Assembly: GCF_028389875.1 (NCBI RefSeq)
Contig: NC_084702.1
Coordinates: forward strand, 66,437,582-66,501,581
DNA: 64,000 nt
Direction: 5' to 3'
Origin: Rhea pennata
Lineage: Eukaryota > Chordata > Aves > Rheiformes > Rheidae
The translations under genes and the position numbers were made by a program. Shown one piece after another: positions 48,640 through 63,539 of the stretch (positions within the stretch are counted from its first letter, which is position 1; every line of letters begins with the position of its first letter). A model generated the notes under the pieces. That model made no database searches. It worked only from the letters and a program-made list of their open reading frames with translations, and was not told the origin of the DNA.

Positions 48640-51600
48640 TTTAAGGCGAAAACTGATTTATTTTCCTGTCAATAAATATTTTTTAACCGGAGAGGGAGAG
48701 GTGTTACTTTTAGTGTTGGGATTGTTTAGCTTGTATGGGTACAATTGTAAAAGTTCAGCTAAATCAGCTTGAACACCAAGCCTTTGATTAAAGGAATCAC
48801 GCTTATGCTCCAGTGTGTTGTCCAGCTTTAGTACGCTTAATGAAGCTGAGGTGCCAAACAATTTCCATGTTATGAAGAAAAAACAGTTTTCCTTTTTTTT
48901 TGTAACAAAAGCATGCTGCTATACCACTGTAAACTATCAAACACTATGTTTTGTTATGTGAGCACAGCAATAGAATATCACTTTTTAAATTTTATCTCTT
49001 GTCTGAAAAAAACAGTACATAGATGTCCAATTGAGTAATATGTCATGACCTTACCCAGTATTTTGGGTTTTGTTAGCTTGAATATTTTAAAATAATTGAC
49101 TAACAATATTCTTCCCTACCTGCATTATAGTTTTAACTTTAAAAATCATATAATGCTTATTTATTAGTGTCTGTGTTCCGTTAAGGTACTTGAAAGAAAG
49201 TGGATGCAGTTTACTGATGTATTTTAAATTAGACGGTGAAAAGTCGCTTACCTACACATACACAGATGTTTTTAGTATTAACCTTGTTATGCCATATGTA
49301 AGAATTGTCAAACAGACTAAATACAACAAAAAAGTAAAACCTAGAAGGCAAAATTGTGTTTGCTTCCAGAAACAATTTCATTTTTTGAAGAAAACTGTTG
49401 ATGTTTTAGATGGGTATGTATTGTCATTTACTCCTGTGTAGTCTGTATCCAGAGGGAGTTCTTCATCTAAGGAACAGTTGTGTTAATAATACCAAAATTA
49501 TCATCACAGTTAACCATAATTATAACTGAGAGTCAAGGATATGGTGCTGTATGTTTTAAATGAAATGCAACACTTTGCATGTTCTTTTGAGGACTGAAAA
49601 ATGTCCGTGCATTGAAAAGTTCCCTTTTGGTTCTTCAGATTCTTTACTTGCTTGTTTCTGCCCCTAACTTTCTATTTAAATTCCAGGCTATGTTTTTATG
49701 TGTTAGTTGCTTTTTTATGTAACTATCAAGTGGGTCCTCCCTTAATAGTGAAGGACATGTTATCCAGTTTTTCGTGGTATCAGTGGTAACAGAGAAATGG
49801 AAATGCTGCAAATGGGAAAAAATGATGTAGCGTCCACTTTTATGAGGAAAAGTAAACTTGATATATTTTTACCTCCCCCCTCAACCTATTTTTGCTCTGA
49901 AATGTGATAGTCTGTCATCTGTGAATGAATGGAAGACACTTACAGTGGTTTTCAAGCTTTTTTTCCTGCGTTGTGCCCTACACACTTCCTGTTGGGAGCT
50001 GATTTTTGCAAGGAAGGAGGGTGGCATGAGTTTTGGGTAAATATTTGATAAACCACAGAGCTAGGAAGAGCAGGCTTGTGCTGAGACCGTGCCTCCTTGC
50101 AGTGTCGTGTGGGAGCCCTAACCTCTGTTTGGGCTCTGCGTTGCTCCTGGCTGGAGTGGCCTCTGAACTGCTCCAGTATCCACCCCTTTAAGTTGTATCC
50201 CGGAAGCCACTAAAACCCCAAGTTATATTTTATAATTTAGAGAGCTGCTATTGTCATCCCATACCTTACAAAACTATCAGTTTTCAAGTTTGATAAAAGG
50301 ATGGATATCTGATTATTTGAGAGAACGATGACTTTAACCCACTTCGTATTTTGTTTTTGCTTAGAACACATTCAGACCAAATCTCTTCCACATGTTTGAA
50401 AGAGAATGTCCTGGTTTGGGGTTTGCTACCTCTCCCTATTCTTTTCAAGTCAAGGAAATATTACAATTCAAATTATCAGAGCTTCACACAAAGAGAAAAT
50501 TGCATCTACTGTTTTTTCTGAAAGCTTTCCACATTTAAGAATAAGCATTCCTTCTGGATGACTCTTACATAAACTATCGAAGCAAAAGTCCCCCTTTTTA
50601 CTATATAGAACTACTTTAGAGAATAGTCATAGTACGGTAAAGCAATTTCTGGTGAAGGTATTGCCTGGGGTTTGTGATAATTTACTGCCTGGCACTTGCT
50701 ATTTTTAAAGCTGCAGTTAGTAATGAGGGACAATGTGAAGTGTTGCCTATTTAAAGACAGACTGTGTTCCTAAATGGATGGAAGCACAACAGGAAAAGGA
50801 AGTATATCGCAGTGTTTAAATAGCTGTGGTTGGTGGAAGAGGGAAGGCTGTTAAGGTTTTGTCCTTCTGAGCCAAGAATGCAGCATTGCCACAATTATAT
50901 CTTCCTATCATTTGGGATTTATATATAAATACACCTCTATGTGTGTGTTGGCAGTTGTGAGAATGTACATACACACAATGTATGTGCTTTTATATGGAAT
51001 ATATATTTAAACATATAATATTATTTGCTTTTATGCGATGACTTTGGAATTATACAAGCAATAAATATGGCTATGATTTTTTGTGTTATGAATTTGTATC
51101 TCCAGTGTATGCGTTAGGATCTATTTTCAGAGAACATGATTTTTTTTTTTAACTGCAGTGGATTCCACTGCTTATTTCCTTCCAAACCACATACTCTTTC
51201 TGTCCTTCTGAGATGAGAAAAGACTAGTTGCAAATACGCACTTTGGAAATACTTTTGTCCTGTGATATTCCATCAACACTTATTAACTGTTCTGATATAT
51301 GTAACAGTAAAACTGGCATATCTGAAATCCTTAAATATTTGAAAACTTTGACCATATATATATATATTCAAGATATATGTTGTTCTAATAATTTATCTTA
51401 TTTTAGAAGATGATTTGTAACCTCTTTTATTTGTGAAAGTTAAAGAAACAATACTTTAGTCATAACCTGTGTTGTTCCTCTTTATACTAAATATTACCAA
51501 AACTCGTATTTACAGAGAGGAACTGGAAAACCATGGTGGTAGGAAAATGTTGTTAGCTCTAACTAAAAGTATAGAATTGTCTAGAGAAGAAAGCTTTTCA

Positions 51601-54600
51601 CAGCTGTTACAAAAGATACACTTTTATCATTGTTAGTAGTTTCAAGAGCTTTGAAGTTTTGCAGGTTGTGCAAATTTTGTCGAATTGTAGCACATAAGTG
51701 GGATGATAATGAAATCATTCTAATTATTGGTGAAAGTAACCGGAGAGAAGTTTTGTTGGGTTCAGATGAACAACAAATTCTGATTATGTGATGTTTTGAT
51801 CTCTGAAAGAATGAAAGTTGGAAGAAATGGGCTTTCTTTCCAATGAGTTAGTTTTTTGACCAGATGTTACTACATTTGGTGATGAAGATAGCACTGGATT
51901 ATTTCCTGCTTGATTTAGTTCTGGATCCTCATTAAGAAAAAAAAGAAAGCGAAAGCAGTTGGCAACACTGAATGGAAAGAGAGTGACTGGACTGGACCAA
52001 ATAAGACTCAAAAGATACCAGATATATAATTACCACTTATCCAGTGAATTCCTAACAGGTTTTAAGTCTATAGTCAAAATTTTGGCTTTGAAATGAATAG
52101 ATAAAACAGATTTTATATTAATGCAGATATACCTCACTATTTTGAGTTTAATCTAGCATAATTCAGGTCCTGCAGAATCTGGAGGAAATCATAATAAAAA
52201 TATTTGGTACATGACACTAATTTACTATGATTTGAAGAATAAAATATTAAGTAGAAATAGAAATTTTCTGTAGATTTTCAGAGAAATGGGAAGCTATTCC
52301 CCCTCCTCTTTTTGTTTGAACTGAAAAAATTACAAAATTTGATAGTGTACAAAAACATAACTCCCTAAATTAGGGCACAAATTCTGTTTTACTGGTTGCT
52401 GGTGTGAATTCAGGTTTTGAATAAAATTTTTGTGGTGAGGTTAGGCTGATTTATCTGTTTTATAAATTATGCTTTTCTGTTATCTTGTACCCCTAATAAC
52501 TCAGGAGCATTTTATAAAAATCAGTCCTACAAATGTACTTGATGTTGTTGACATTTAGTTATATGTTTTAATGATGCTTAGTTACATTTACCCTCTTTAG
52601 ATTTGAATAATGGAAGTTTGCTCAAGAGGTATTACTTGAGATCAGTCTTGTTTCACTTTACATCAGCTGAGAAGCTTTAGTGAGCAGACGGGTGAACTGA
52701 ATGGATGCAGCAGTTTCACAGTCTGTTTTGTGGCACAGCTAGCCAAAACTGCCTTAGCAACAACTGTTTTGTTGCACTCAATCCTAGGCATCAGACTTGC
52801 ATTGTAATCTATGTTAGTTGAGGATTATGAGAAACATTGTCTATTTAAATTCTTGAGAGAAACTGAATTTGTGAAAATGTGTTATAGAATATTTGGTCTT
52901 TTGCCTGTCTTTTATCACTGTACTCTTTGAAGCAAATATTTTTGCTCTTGAAGATAAACAAAGAAATTCCTTGTGATTTCTAACACATAAACTATTAAAC
53001 AAGGATATATATTTAACAATATGTAAGCTTCATGAGTGTGTTGAATCTAATATCTCTATAAGAAAGATTGTCAGTATTGTGGTACCAACTTTCAAATGTC
53101 TGATTCACAAAGATGCATGCTTTTACATGTGACATATGTGGAACTGCTAAAATACGAGTTACCAGGGAAGGTGTGCAAAACTGGAAGTTAATCTGAATGA
53201 TGCTAAGTGGAAGGTAGTTGTCAAGGATTTCCTCTGAGTTCGTGAGATTAAGCTTTGTGGAATGATTTCCAGAATTCAGGGTCATGGCAGGTAAGAATGT
53301 CATATCATTAAATAGGAAAATCTAGATACCTAAATCAGTCAGTCCTCTTCTATTATCTTTTTATTTGGATATATACTCACTCTATTGCTCTTTATCAAAT
53401 GGAAAATAAGACTCTGTATTCAGTCTGAAATATATTCATATTGTTAATCTCAAATGTGAAATCAGGGCGTAAGGGTGATCTGTAGAGGCATTTTACTTCT
53501 GTGCCTGTTGTGGAATACATTAGCTCTGGAGAAGCATGTGAATGACAGCTACTAAGAGAGATCGTAGTTGTGTTGTGTTGTGTTTTTGTTTGCCTAACCT
53601 TGCTTGATTGTTCCTTGTTCTACCTGCTTCAAGTGTATGCGTAGGTTAGGTGGGTCCCCTGATAAAACATAAAACAGTTGTTTTCTTATGATGTGGCCTT
53701 CTGCACAAGGGACAGTGTGGCATCACATTTGCATTTAAATATATTCTGACTATAGGAGAAGATTTAGCAGTTGACTGTTAATTATTAGGAAATGGCATGC
53801 AGTGAACTTTGAAGCTGTAGGTGCTCTTCTGAGTGACCTCCCAATAAATAGGGAGCAAAAGAGACCAACAAATAGGGATTGCTTTTTGCAGCTGGAGAGA
53901 GTTCAAGTAGCTTTTAAAACATCAACTATAAAGTATACAAATGTCTTGATTAGAATGAAACAATTTACTTTGAACAAACAAGGAAGACAGTATTTTTCTG
54001 TTGCATGGTTAGTGATCAAAGAATGGGAATGTGTGCAGTGCAGGACTTGCTTACACGGGCTTCACCTCTGCCTCCATAATGAGCATTACAGATTATTGTG
54101 TATGTGATTTAGGGTACTGATTCACAGGTGACTTCTAGCTAACGTAAAAATAATGTCATTCGGTCAAAAAGCAAGTGACCATAAAGCTTGTCCCTGACTG
54201 TGTGCTCCCATCCTTTAATCATATGAATCCTGGAGTCACGTAACAGCATGGTGTAGGAGATCAGCTTACTTGTCTGATGAAATGCGGACAATTCTTTCCA
54301 TGGACCTAGCCTCCAGTGGGATCACCAAGCCGATCTGTGTGGCCATGAGCCGCACGAGATATGTAACTATCGATTTGGAGGGTTTTGCCCCTGTTTGAGA
54401 CTTGCAACTTCCCTCACGAAGCTGTGATGTGTGACTTATGCTCAGATACACTTCACCTGGCTTTTAGTAAAGTTTTGTGCCACCATAAGAGGTTTTATAA
54501 TGTTAATTCTCTTAGATCATAGCAAAATTAAATTAATTGGGATTTTGTATTAACTGGTGTGGCACTTACCATTAAAACTTTTCTGGTTCTTCTGGGGCTT

Positions 54601-57600
54601 CCTCTGAGAAAAAACACACCTTTTCCTGGAAGAATCATGGATTGAATAAGAAAAAAAATTTATGTTCCTGTTGTGCTGCATGCATTTATAAAATACAGTA
54701 AAGGGGAGCCACCATCCATACTTTACAAAGTTTTATAGAAGAGTGAGGTGTCGTGTCATAGTTCGGCAAGCATTTCTTTTGGAAGAGGACTAGTTTAACC
54801 AGCTGCTCTGTTCTGTTGCCTCTTCTTCCCACTTGTTTTGAAGCAGCCCTTCTAAGTAGTGCTCACATAATTGTTTGTGTCTCTTTTAGATGAACATGAC
54901 TGGGAAATGTATCTGTGTTAAAAGCATCCTCACCCCTTTGTCTGGATTACAGTTCAATGTGCAGCCACATAAGTGACCATACTGTCCTGAGTGATGGGTG
55001 ACTGGCAAGGAGTGGGGTAGGCTGCATGAACTGGAAAGGATACCTGCCAAACTATGTGTTGAAGGTAGAGCCTGACCTGTTTTGCTCTGCCTTTAAAGTG
55101 AGGTTATTTGAGTCTTGAATTTGGGATCAAAATTCAAATTTAGAGCCTCTTCCCTCTCACACAAAACTTTAAGGGATGCTGAATATGTCCTTTACCTTCA
55201 AACTCGTTATAAAAATGTCTCCTAATGAAAAGAGGAGTTTTACCAAATAACAAATTACAAGTGAATCTCTGATCTTTAAAAAAAAAAATCAGGAAACAGA
55301 TATGTCACCTATTGCATGCATAGTATTAGTATGTTCATCTTTACTTTAACTTGATCCATAAATTAGCACTAAAATGTCTCTTTAACATATTGTTACCTAT
55401 TTGCTGTTTATTTTCTTGCTCTTTCTTAATTCACCTGGATGGTCCAGTTACTTGCTCACAGTATAGCTCAGTGAAGAAAATTTGACAGTACTTGTTAATT
55501 TTCCATTGAGTTTTAGAAAAAAAAATTAGAAATTTCAGAAAGCTGTTTGAGAAAATAACCTGATAAAAATTTTTAAAATTGTCTTTGCTAAATTGTGCAG
55601 CGAGGTAACTGAGCATCCTGCTACATGAATCTAGAAAGTTAACTCAACAATACAGTATTTTTAAATAAAAAATCAAGGAAGATAATCTCCTGGTGAAACT
55701 TTGAGTCTTTGTTAGCATTTCTATCTATGACTGTTAAGGATAGTGGTCACTATAAAATCATCACTTCAAGCTCTGGAAAAGTGCTGGAAGCTTATACTAA
55801 AGATAAGACAGGTGGTGGAGGGGAGAATTCAGAATTATAATTTGCAGTAGTAAGTTCATGAAAACTATAGTTATTTTTTGGAACTGTGTCATTTTCCTTT
55901 TTGGGTAGAGCTTAAAAACAAAAATCATTTGTTTAGAATTGTAAGAGCATAATTTTTATGCAATGTTTTGGCAGCACTCAAGAATTGTCTATACATCCAA
56001 ATATAGCCACACAAATTCTCGGGTATATATTTATTTTAGACCAACTTAAACTAATGTATTAAATCATTAATTTGTCAATGAATCTTGAGAAGTAATGACC
56101 ACATAAAAATTTGTTTTATGTCCATAACGTAGAATGAATTAAATTAGAAATAATGTAGATAAGATTACATGAGAATTGATCTACTTCTAGAGCAATAAGT
56201 CTAAGATGCACAGTGCCTACACACTTGAGGTCTCTTATCTGGTGGCATGATTGTTGAAAGTACACTCTTGAATGGATGTTCAGGTGAGTATCTTGTATTT
56301 CAAAGGCATAAGTAAATAAATATAAATTTACTGATTTTTGCAGAGCTATTCTCGTCACAGGTAATTCTTCTGTTAAATTGCACAACTGTTGAGATGGTAA
56401 GCTATGATTATAGTATTCAAGGTTTTATTCTGTGAGGTAAATGGGAAATCTAAGATTGTTACCTTATGACAGATTTTCTGTTCTGTGTTGTGGATAACTT
56501 GCAAGCTGAACGAAATTCTGAAATTCTTACTTGAAGTGATAAACAATTTAAATACACTACAGCCAGGAAGCACCATATTCACTGGCTGGGTGAATAATAT
56601 AGAATCATGTGAACTATACATTCTAAAGGCGCTTTAGAATTATATGGGAATCCGAGACCCCTTTCATCATTCCCATGGTAACTATTCAACTGAGTTCACC
56701 TGGTTACTGTTATTATTTAAGATATGTATGTTAGACTTGGTATGAAGTAGCACCTCGTTGAGGCCTGCTAGTTTAGGTGAAGACAGCCATCAGTTCTGGA
56801 GGGAGGCACATGGAAAACTGCTTCCTTTTTCTACTTGAAAGTTCAGTAGCATGCCACGGGGTGTCACTACTCTGCTCGATGTATTTCGGAATTTAATGGG
56901 GATGTTTCACTGTAGTAATGTCAATCTTAAATGCTTGTATTTCCTAAAATGGTACAACCCCCTAAAGCAGAGTGCTGAAGTCCTCAGGGAACTATTGGAG
57001 TATGGCTTCAAAGTGCCCCCTCAAACAGACTTCCTGATCTTTAGGTGATGTTTGCAACTGATGGATTCGAGGGTAAGAGAGCTGAGACCATCCTAAGGGG
57101 CAGCTGGGTGCCTGAAAAGATGAACTGCTCACCCATACTTAGGCTTAGCAGGTTTCTAAGCTTCTCTAGAGTGTGGTTTTGTAGAACCAAGTTCAAAATC
57201 AGACAGTTAAACCAGAACCAGAGGAGAGCTGAAGGAAATCCCAAATTTCTAAGACTGTTTGGCTAATTCTCTGGCCTTTTTAAAAGATGGACAAATGAAT
57301 GGTGGGTATTCTTTTTAAATTTTCTCTTGAAGAATTTAACAAAAGTTCCACTTTTTGCCATATATTCTATATGAAGGTTTAGTTACATTCCTTAGTAATT
57401 TTACCAATTCTTCTGTTTGTTTACCACTAAAAAATGAAATGGAACAGAAAACAGCTGTCTTATTTTTCTGCATGTGTAATTTTTCTGTCGTGCTGTGATC
57501 ATGCATGTTGAGAGTATTAACCAAGCTATTAATGAACTGGCTCACTGTAAAAGGGAAGCAGTTTTGAACTCCAGAGAGCTGTTTTTCAGTAGTTGAATGG

Positions 57601-60600
57601 ACTAGAAGAATTGGGCAAACAAGTAATTCAGGTAAGACTGTATTGGCAACCGATCCTTTCAGAGCATGCAGGAACTGTATAACTGAACATGGTAAAATAA
57701 TTACATGGGTTTGGACTGCATGCATGAGTTTGCATGCCAGACTCTTGTAGCCCCAAAGGGGTGGTTGCCAATAAAAACCCACACCTGCGAAATGGTTGAC
57801 AAAGTCCAAGTTTCAAAGAGGAAGCCAGTATTACAGGTGAAACCTGAAACTTTGACAGATGTTAGCTTTTGTTAATTTCTGACTAGTGTCTGTGCAGTTG
57901 GCTTATCACACAGTACTGTCTGCAACTTGAGGTGTGTGGTTTGTTCTCTGTATGTGACTCCTGCAAATGTGGTTCTACACTATCCTTCAGTTTCTGTATT
58001 TGTTTTGGTAAGCTGCATATAAAACACAAATAAAAAGGTTTTTTTTTTTTTTTTTTTTTTTAAACTAATAGTTTTGCACATCCTCCCTAGGTTCTGAATT
58101 TAAAATACATGCTAATTCTGCTTGCTGGTGAGGTTTGTTTGAAGTACCTCTATGTAGCTTTTCAATGTAATGTTGCTTTGCAGAATCTGGAAAGGCCTGT
58201 TGCAGTAGTGCTAACAAACATGAATTGACATGCAGCATGATGGCTGCTCAGGATTCCTGTTTCCCATTTATTATTCCTGTAGCTCCTTTTGTTACATTTA
58301 GTGTTAATGTTCTACAACACTATCAGCTTGGAGTGTAAAATAAGCCCATGATTTGTGTTTGGCCAAAGAAAGAAAAGTCTTTCCTGTTCTGCTTTATTCT
58401 TGCAGCAAAAATCTCCTGGCAAAAAATGAGGAGTAAGAGATTAGTATCATTTTCTCAGAACTAAAAACATGCTCCATAAATATTGATGTAAAAATATATG
58501 GCATTTTTGCAGCTGCTGTCTGCAAATATCTGCTGAATAGGCCTTTTGTTTTTTCTCATTTCTGCTGTAGGGGAATGAACGATAAATCACTTATCCTTAT
58601 TTCAGAACTAGTAGGCATATTGGACTGTCAGTGTTGAAGGTTATTACTTGCTGGTACTTTTGACTGTGTTGATGACAGTTACTAAATACATATTATCAAA
58701 ACCTGAATAGTAGCCAAAGATCATACTAGGTATTTTTTTTTTCTTTTACTATGCAAAATTAATTTACCTTAATTCATAAGTACTGTATAATTTAACATTG
58801 TAAGTGTTCTGGTTTTAAATTGAGATGTAGCATTTGCAGTGGCCAGAAAGTTAGAAGTTCTCTGTGTATTTTTAAGACCACAAAATTGCAGTAACCAGTT
58901 AACTGTGGATTTAACTGAGTTTTCAGTGGCTATTTCTGTCAGGATTGTAGAGGCTAATAATTGAATAACTTGCTGTAATAATTTTAATTCTCTAGCTTGT
59001 ATAGCTAGAATACAGACCTTGTATAGCAATAAGAGACCTTGTATAGCTTTATACAAGTTATATCTGACCTATGAAATATTCAATAGCTTCTAAGAAGTTT
59101 TGCATAATTGCTTATCCTAACTTGTAATCATGATATGATAGTCTGACATAATATTAGAAACTCTTCTCTTTGATATCTGTTAAATGAAAGTGGGACATCC
59201 TTACTAAAATATGAGAGTGCTATAATGGAAACCGGAAAAGGATGAACTAAGTAAAAAAATACCTCCAAGATTTTTTGATCTGTTCATCCAATCAGTTCAT
59301 GAAAATTTACTTAGAAGTTTTTATAGTTACTTGAATTAGGTGTATCTTTGCATTCCACTACGATATTCATTGTAGCAAAAATATTTAGTGTTTTTCTATT
59401 GACTGCTCACAAGTTCATTCAGGGATAAAAAAACTGTAACCAAAGAGTTGTTAATTCTTTTTTATTGTGTAGCTTCAGCCTCCTCTCACAACTTGGTATC
59501 CTCTTTGATACTAAGTTTAGGCCTGTGAAGATGAAATCTTGCCAATTAGGCAAAGGAATTCCTCAGCAGCTCGCCAGGTCATTTCCTTCAAAATCTTGAC
59601 TCTGTGATTCTCTCACTTGCTTTACATTTCCATTGCTATCTAGAAGCTAGCTTTGGGATTTTTTTTTGTTTGTTTGGCTGTTCAGTTTTGCCTTTGGTAT
59701 TTATGTTTAATTATGTATGTATTTATCGATTAAATAAGCTTTCATTTGGTGACTACCTGCTAATTTTCACCAATTCCAGCTTTCACTAGACTCACAAATA
59801 CCCCTGCTTCTTTGTAATGCGTAGATTTTTCTTGGTAATGACCTTCCTTTCACCTAACTCTTGTTAATAAGTTTATATTTGTAGTTGTGTTATCTAAGTT
59901 CACATGACTTACCAATGTAACCACTGGTGATGCAGGTGGCAGCCCTTTTCTCTATAAATGCTATGAGTGGATCTTAAAGTTGTTAAATTGTGTTGCACAG
60001 GCACATGTAGTTATTCTCATGTTCCTGGCTGGAATACATTTATAACTACATAGTACCTTTAGGTTTGTAACCTGCAATATATTTAAGAATTTTTTTTAAT
60101 CTTTCTTTGATTTGCTTTTCCTTGTAGCATTCCACTCTTGAAGGAAGATGTACCTGTCATGAATTACCTTCTTTCATTCTCTTTGAGTTTCTATATCAAC
60201 GTGTTTAGATTCGCTCCACTTTGTTGAAAGATGAGTTTTTTGTACTCTTAAATGAGTAATATCAAAAGTATGCAAGTATTTTGAGTAACACTGGAAGGTT
60301 TGTAAACACCAGCCTTTAGTTTCAGATTAGGTCCTATTAACATGTTGGGAGGTAAGTGTGTATGTTCTATGCATGTGTTCTAGATACTCCATAATTTGAT
60401 GGGTTTTCCCTTCTGCTTGGCTCAATATGTGATTTTTGTGTCTCAGTGATTGAGTATTATTGCCAAGTTCTAATGAACCTAAAGGAAAACTTCAAATTGG
60501 TAAAAATCTAGTTAAAGGTATAATAACTTTATAAGCAAATGTTGATGAGACAGTGACCAGAAATAAATTAGTTCATCTCAGATTTCTGGTTCTTCCCCCT

Positions 60601-62737
60601 ATACAAATAAAGTCAAGTAGATAAAAAATGCCTGCATCTTTGTTATTCTTTGACAGCTTTTGTTTTACATCTCTGGGAAATGGTATTTCAATGTGTTGCA
60701 CTAGTCTGACTTTGATGTTATTGTGCTTGGTAGTAGTATAACTAAATAGTGTTATAACGAATATATAATCATTAACCTGTGGTTGCTCCAAAAGACCTAC
60801 CTACTGACTTGTATTTGGCATTAAGGGCTCAAGACTCTCCAACTGTTCATTTCTAAATGCTGTTAAATGTGATAAATGTTTGACCAATGTCACATGCTTG
60901 ACTTCAGTGGAAAAAAAATAAGACCAAATGGAAAATATCCTTGATCATTTCAGAGAATCCTACAATATTGGCTGTTTTGTTGTAATTGTTTGTGTGAATA
61001 GCTTTAAAATATTACGAAATTAAGACACAATAGATCATCTATTGTACTTCCGTAAGATACTCCAGAATAAAGTCCTTTATCTACTTATTCAGTTATGTTT
61101 GGAGTTTGTCTAAGCCAAAATAGGATGTTTGCAGTTCAAAGCATGTGGAATTTGTTTAGTCTTTTTTTGGAATAATTTTGGCTTTAGATAGCCTATAGCT
61201 GCTCATAAGGAAAAGGTATATCCCCCTAATTTCCTTGTTAATGAACTGTAAGTTATGTAAGAGAAAATATACGTATCAATGTCACATAACATTAGGGAAC
61301 ACAGATGTTTCAAGGAGGTATTAATACTTACCGTGTACATCTACTGCATGCAGTTAGCCCCTTTCCTCCAGAGTGCAGTTAGCACCCTGCTGGAATCCAA
61401 ACTGTGTGCAAAGTGCAGGCTATGTATGTAGCAAACATTCAAGAGCATGAACAGCTTTATAGGTAAGTCTGGGAATGAGCACTGTTGGTTTAAAGGAAGA
61501 TATTTGCTCAACAGAAGAGAATAAACTTTTAGATGAACAAGTTTTTCTCACTTAGGAAAAATGTTTCATGATAGGAGAAATGGCTTCATCTAGCAAGAAA
61601 TTTATGCATCTATATGAAATTTAGGTTTGAACTGAGGTTCAAGAATACAGTCCTGTACAGCTTTTCTGCTCATGCTTAGCCCTGGGGAGAATATAAACTC
61701 CACTGCATCAAGCACCTGTAATTTGTAGCTCTTCACACCTTGAACTGCCCCAAGCTAAGTCTGATAGGTATGTAGAAACAAAACCATCCTCCTGATCTAA
61801 ATCCCTGAGAGCCCAATTTGAAAGGAGTGTCCACCACATGCTTCACTGACATCTGCAAGATTTATCTGTTTTGTGCACAACTACAAACACCACCTCTCTG
61901 AAAGTGCGTAAGAGACTGATGTGGTGGAGCCAGTGTGACACAGCCAAATTCTTCTCCGGGATGTCACAGAGCAGCACCCTGGAGGCTGGATCTGAAATTG
62001 GAATAAAATGCAATAATGTGCATAAACACAAAGTGAGGCTAGTGGCACCCTCTTAAATGTTGGCCTCCTAGTTGTAAATTATCTTTTGGCACATTTAAAC
62101 CCCTCAAAGTTCAGTATAGCAAAGCTGGCAGCTGTATTGGGAGAGCCTGGAAACAACAACAGCAGTGTGACAGAAGAAAAGTGTGATCTCATGTCATGTC
62201 TGGAGGCGATTCCTCCTTTCCTGCATCTAAACTACTTCCCACATTTTTCTCTGAATCTTCCACAAGCCCTCGTTAGGGCATGGACCGATCATGTTGGATA
62301 TTTTTAGAAAGTGCAGTTAATGGTGGAGGCATGCTGTGAATTTTCCTTCCAGTAGGAACAGTATTGCTAGCGGTAAAGGGGTTGCATCAAGTAACTGAAC
62401 AAGTATCCATCTATTCTTGTAACATTTTTTCCATCCGGACATAGCATCCAAGTGCCTGGTAGAGAGCATGTGCTTACAGGAGGCCAGCTAACCTTGAGCG
62501 CTACAGCTCTGCACGTTAACCATTCAAAGCCCATATCAGGAGCTCAATTCTAGTGTTCTTAATTCTTGATTTCAAGTCACTAGGACAGAAATCTAAGACG
62601 TTTATTTTGAATATGTAAGAAACCAGTCTACAAGTAAATCAGAAAATCTTAGGTCCTGCTAGACATAAGATTAGCTTGAGAGACAGCTTCTCAAAGAGGC
62701 ATCTGGTGGCATGTCTGAGTGGTCAGTGGAGGTAATC
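48640..62737. other. Gene-free spacer between RIMOC1 and OXCT1
   Basis: This is AT-rich, low-CpG DNA between the divergent RIMOC1 and OXCT1 promoters. No exon, tRNA or transposon was recognised before the CR1 at its right end. It holds a short (AT)n run (51354-51366), a T23 run (58039-58061), a short direct repeat AGACCTTGTATAGC (two copies near 59015-59050) and one locally CpG-richer unexplained block (about 54160-54460). Confidence 0.65.
58039..58061. repeat. T23 homopolymer
   Basis: An uninterrupted T run preceded by AATAAAAAGG. No retrotransposed gene body was recognised on either side. Confidence 0.93.
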
Positions 62738-63518
62738 ACAAAATCATAGAATAGTGGAGGTTGGAGAGGACCTCTGGAGATCATCTAGTCCCACTCCCCT
62801 GCCCAAGCAGAGTCACCTAGAGCATGTTAGACAGGATCGAGTCCAGGCAGGTTTTGAGTATCTCCAGAGGAGACTCCACAACCTCTCTGGGCAACTTGTG
62901 CCAGTGCTCTGTCACCCTCACAGGAAAAAAGTTTTTCCTCATATTCAGGTGGAACTTCCTGTGGTTCAGTTTCTGCCCATTGCCTCTCGTCCTGTCACAC
63001 GGGACAACTGAAAAGAGTTTGTCCCCGTCCCCTTGACACCCTCCCTTCAGGTACTTGTACACATTGATAAGATCCCCCCGCAGTCTTCCCTTCCCCAGGC
63101 TGAACAGGCCCAGCTCTCGCAGTCGTTCCTCACAGGGCAGGTGCTCCAGCCCTATGATCATCTTCGTAGCCCTACGCTGGACTCTCTCCAGTAGCTCCAT
63201 GTCTCTCTTGTCCTGGGGAGCCCAGAACTGGACACAGTACTCGAGATGAGGCCTCCCCAGGGCTGAGTAGAGGGGCAGGATCACCTCCCTCGACCTGCTG
63301 GCAGCACTCTTCCCAATGCAGCCCAGGAGACCATTGGCCTTTTGGCCACAAGGGCACATTGCTGGCTCATGGTCAGTTTGTTGTCCACCAGCACTCCAGG
63401 TCCTTCTGGGCAGAGCTGCTCTCCAGCAGCTCAACAGCCTGGGCTGCTGCGTGGGGTTATTCCTCCCCCGGGGCAGAACCCTGCATTCGCCTCGGTTGAA
63501 GTTCACGAGGCTCCCCTG
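62738..63518 (-). mobile_element. CR1 LINE, 5'-truncated, adjacent to the OXCT1 promoter
   Basis: This CR1 lies on the minus strand. Its 3' terminus is at about 62738 (CTATTCTATGATTTTG on the minus strand) and its truncated 5' end is at about 63518, some 180 bp upstream of the OXCT1 start codon. A 229-codon frame is still open (63506-62817). It shows the ORF2 C-terminal region: [53 protein letters not shown] and [19 protein letters not shown]. The N-terminal part of that frame is shifted relative to normal CR1 (a single-base loss near the KKDLGVLVD region), so the frame is not an intact protein. The retained open frame and consensus-like sequence make it the youngest CR1 here. Confidence 0.93.
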
Positions 63519-63539
63519 CGACAGTGGGGCGTTACAAGC

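Noticed and set aside
57336-57809. 157-codon minus-strand frame with two HSTTEK motifs
   Set aside because: The short repeat is probably chance; no family match or splice context.
61680-62310. Possible LTR or other old repeat
   Set aside because: Slightly higher complexity than its surroundings, but no terminal repeats, primer-binding site or protein motif could be identified.
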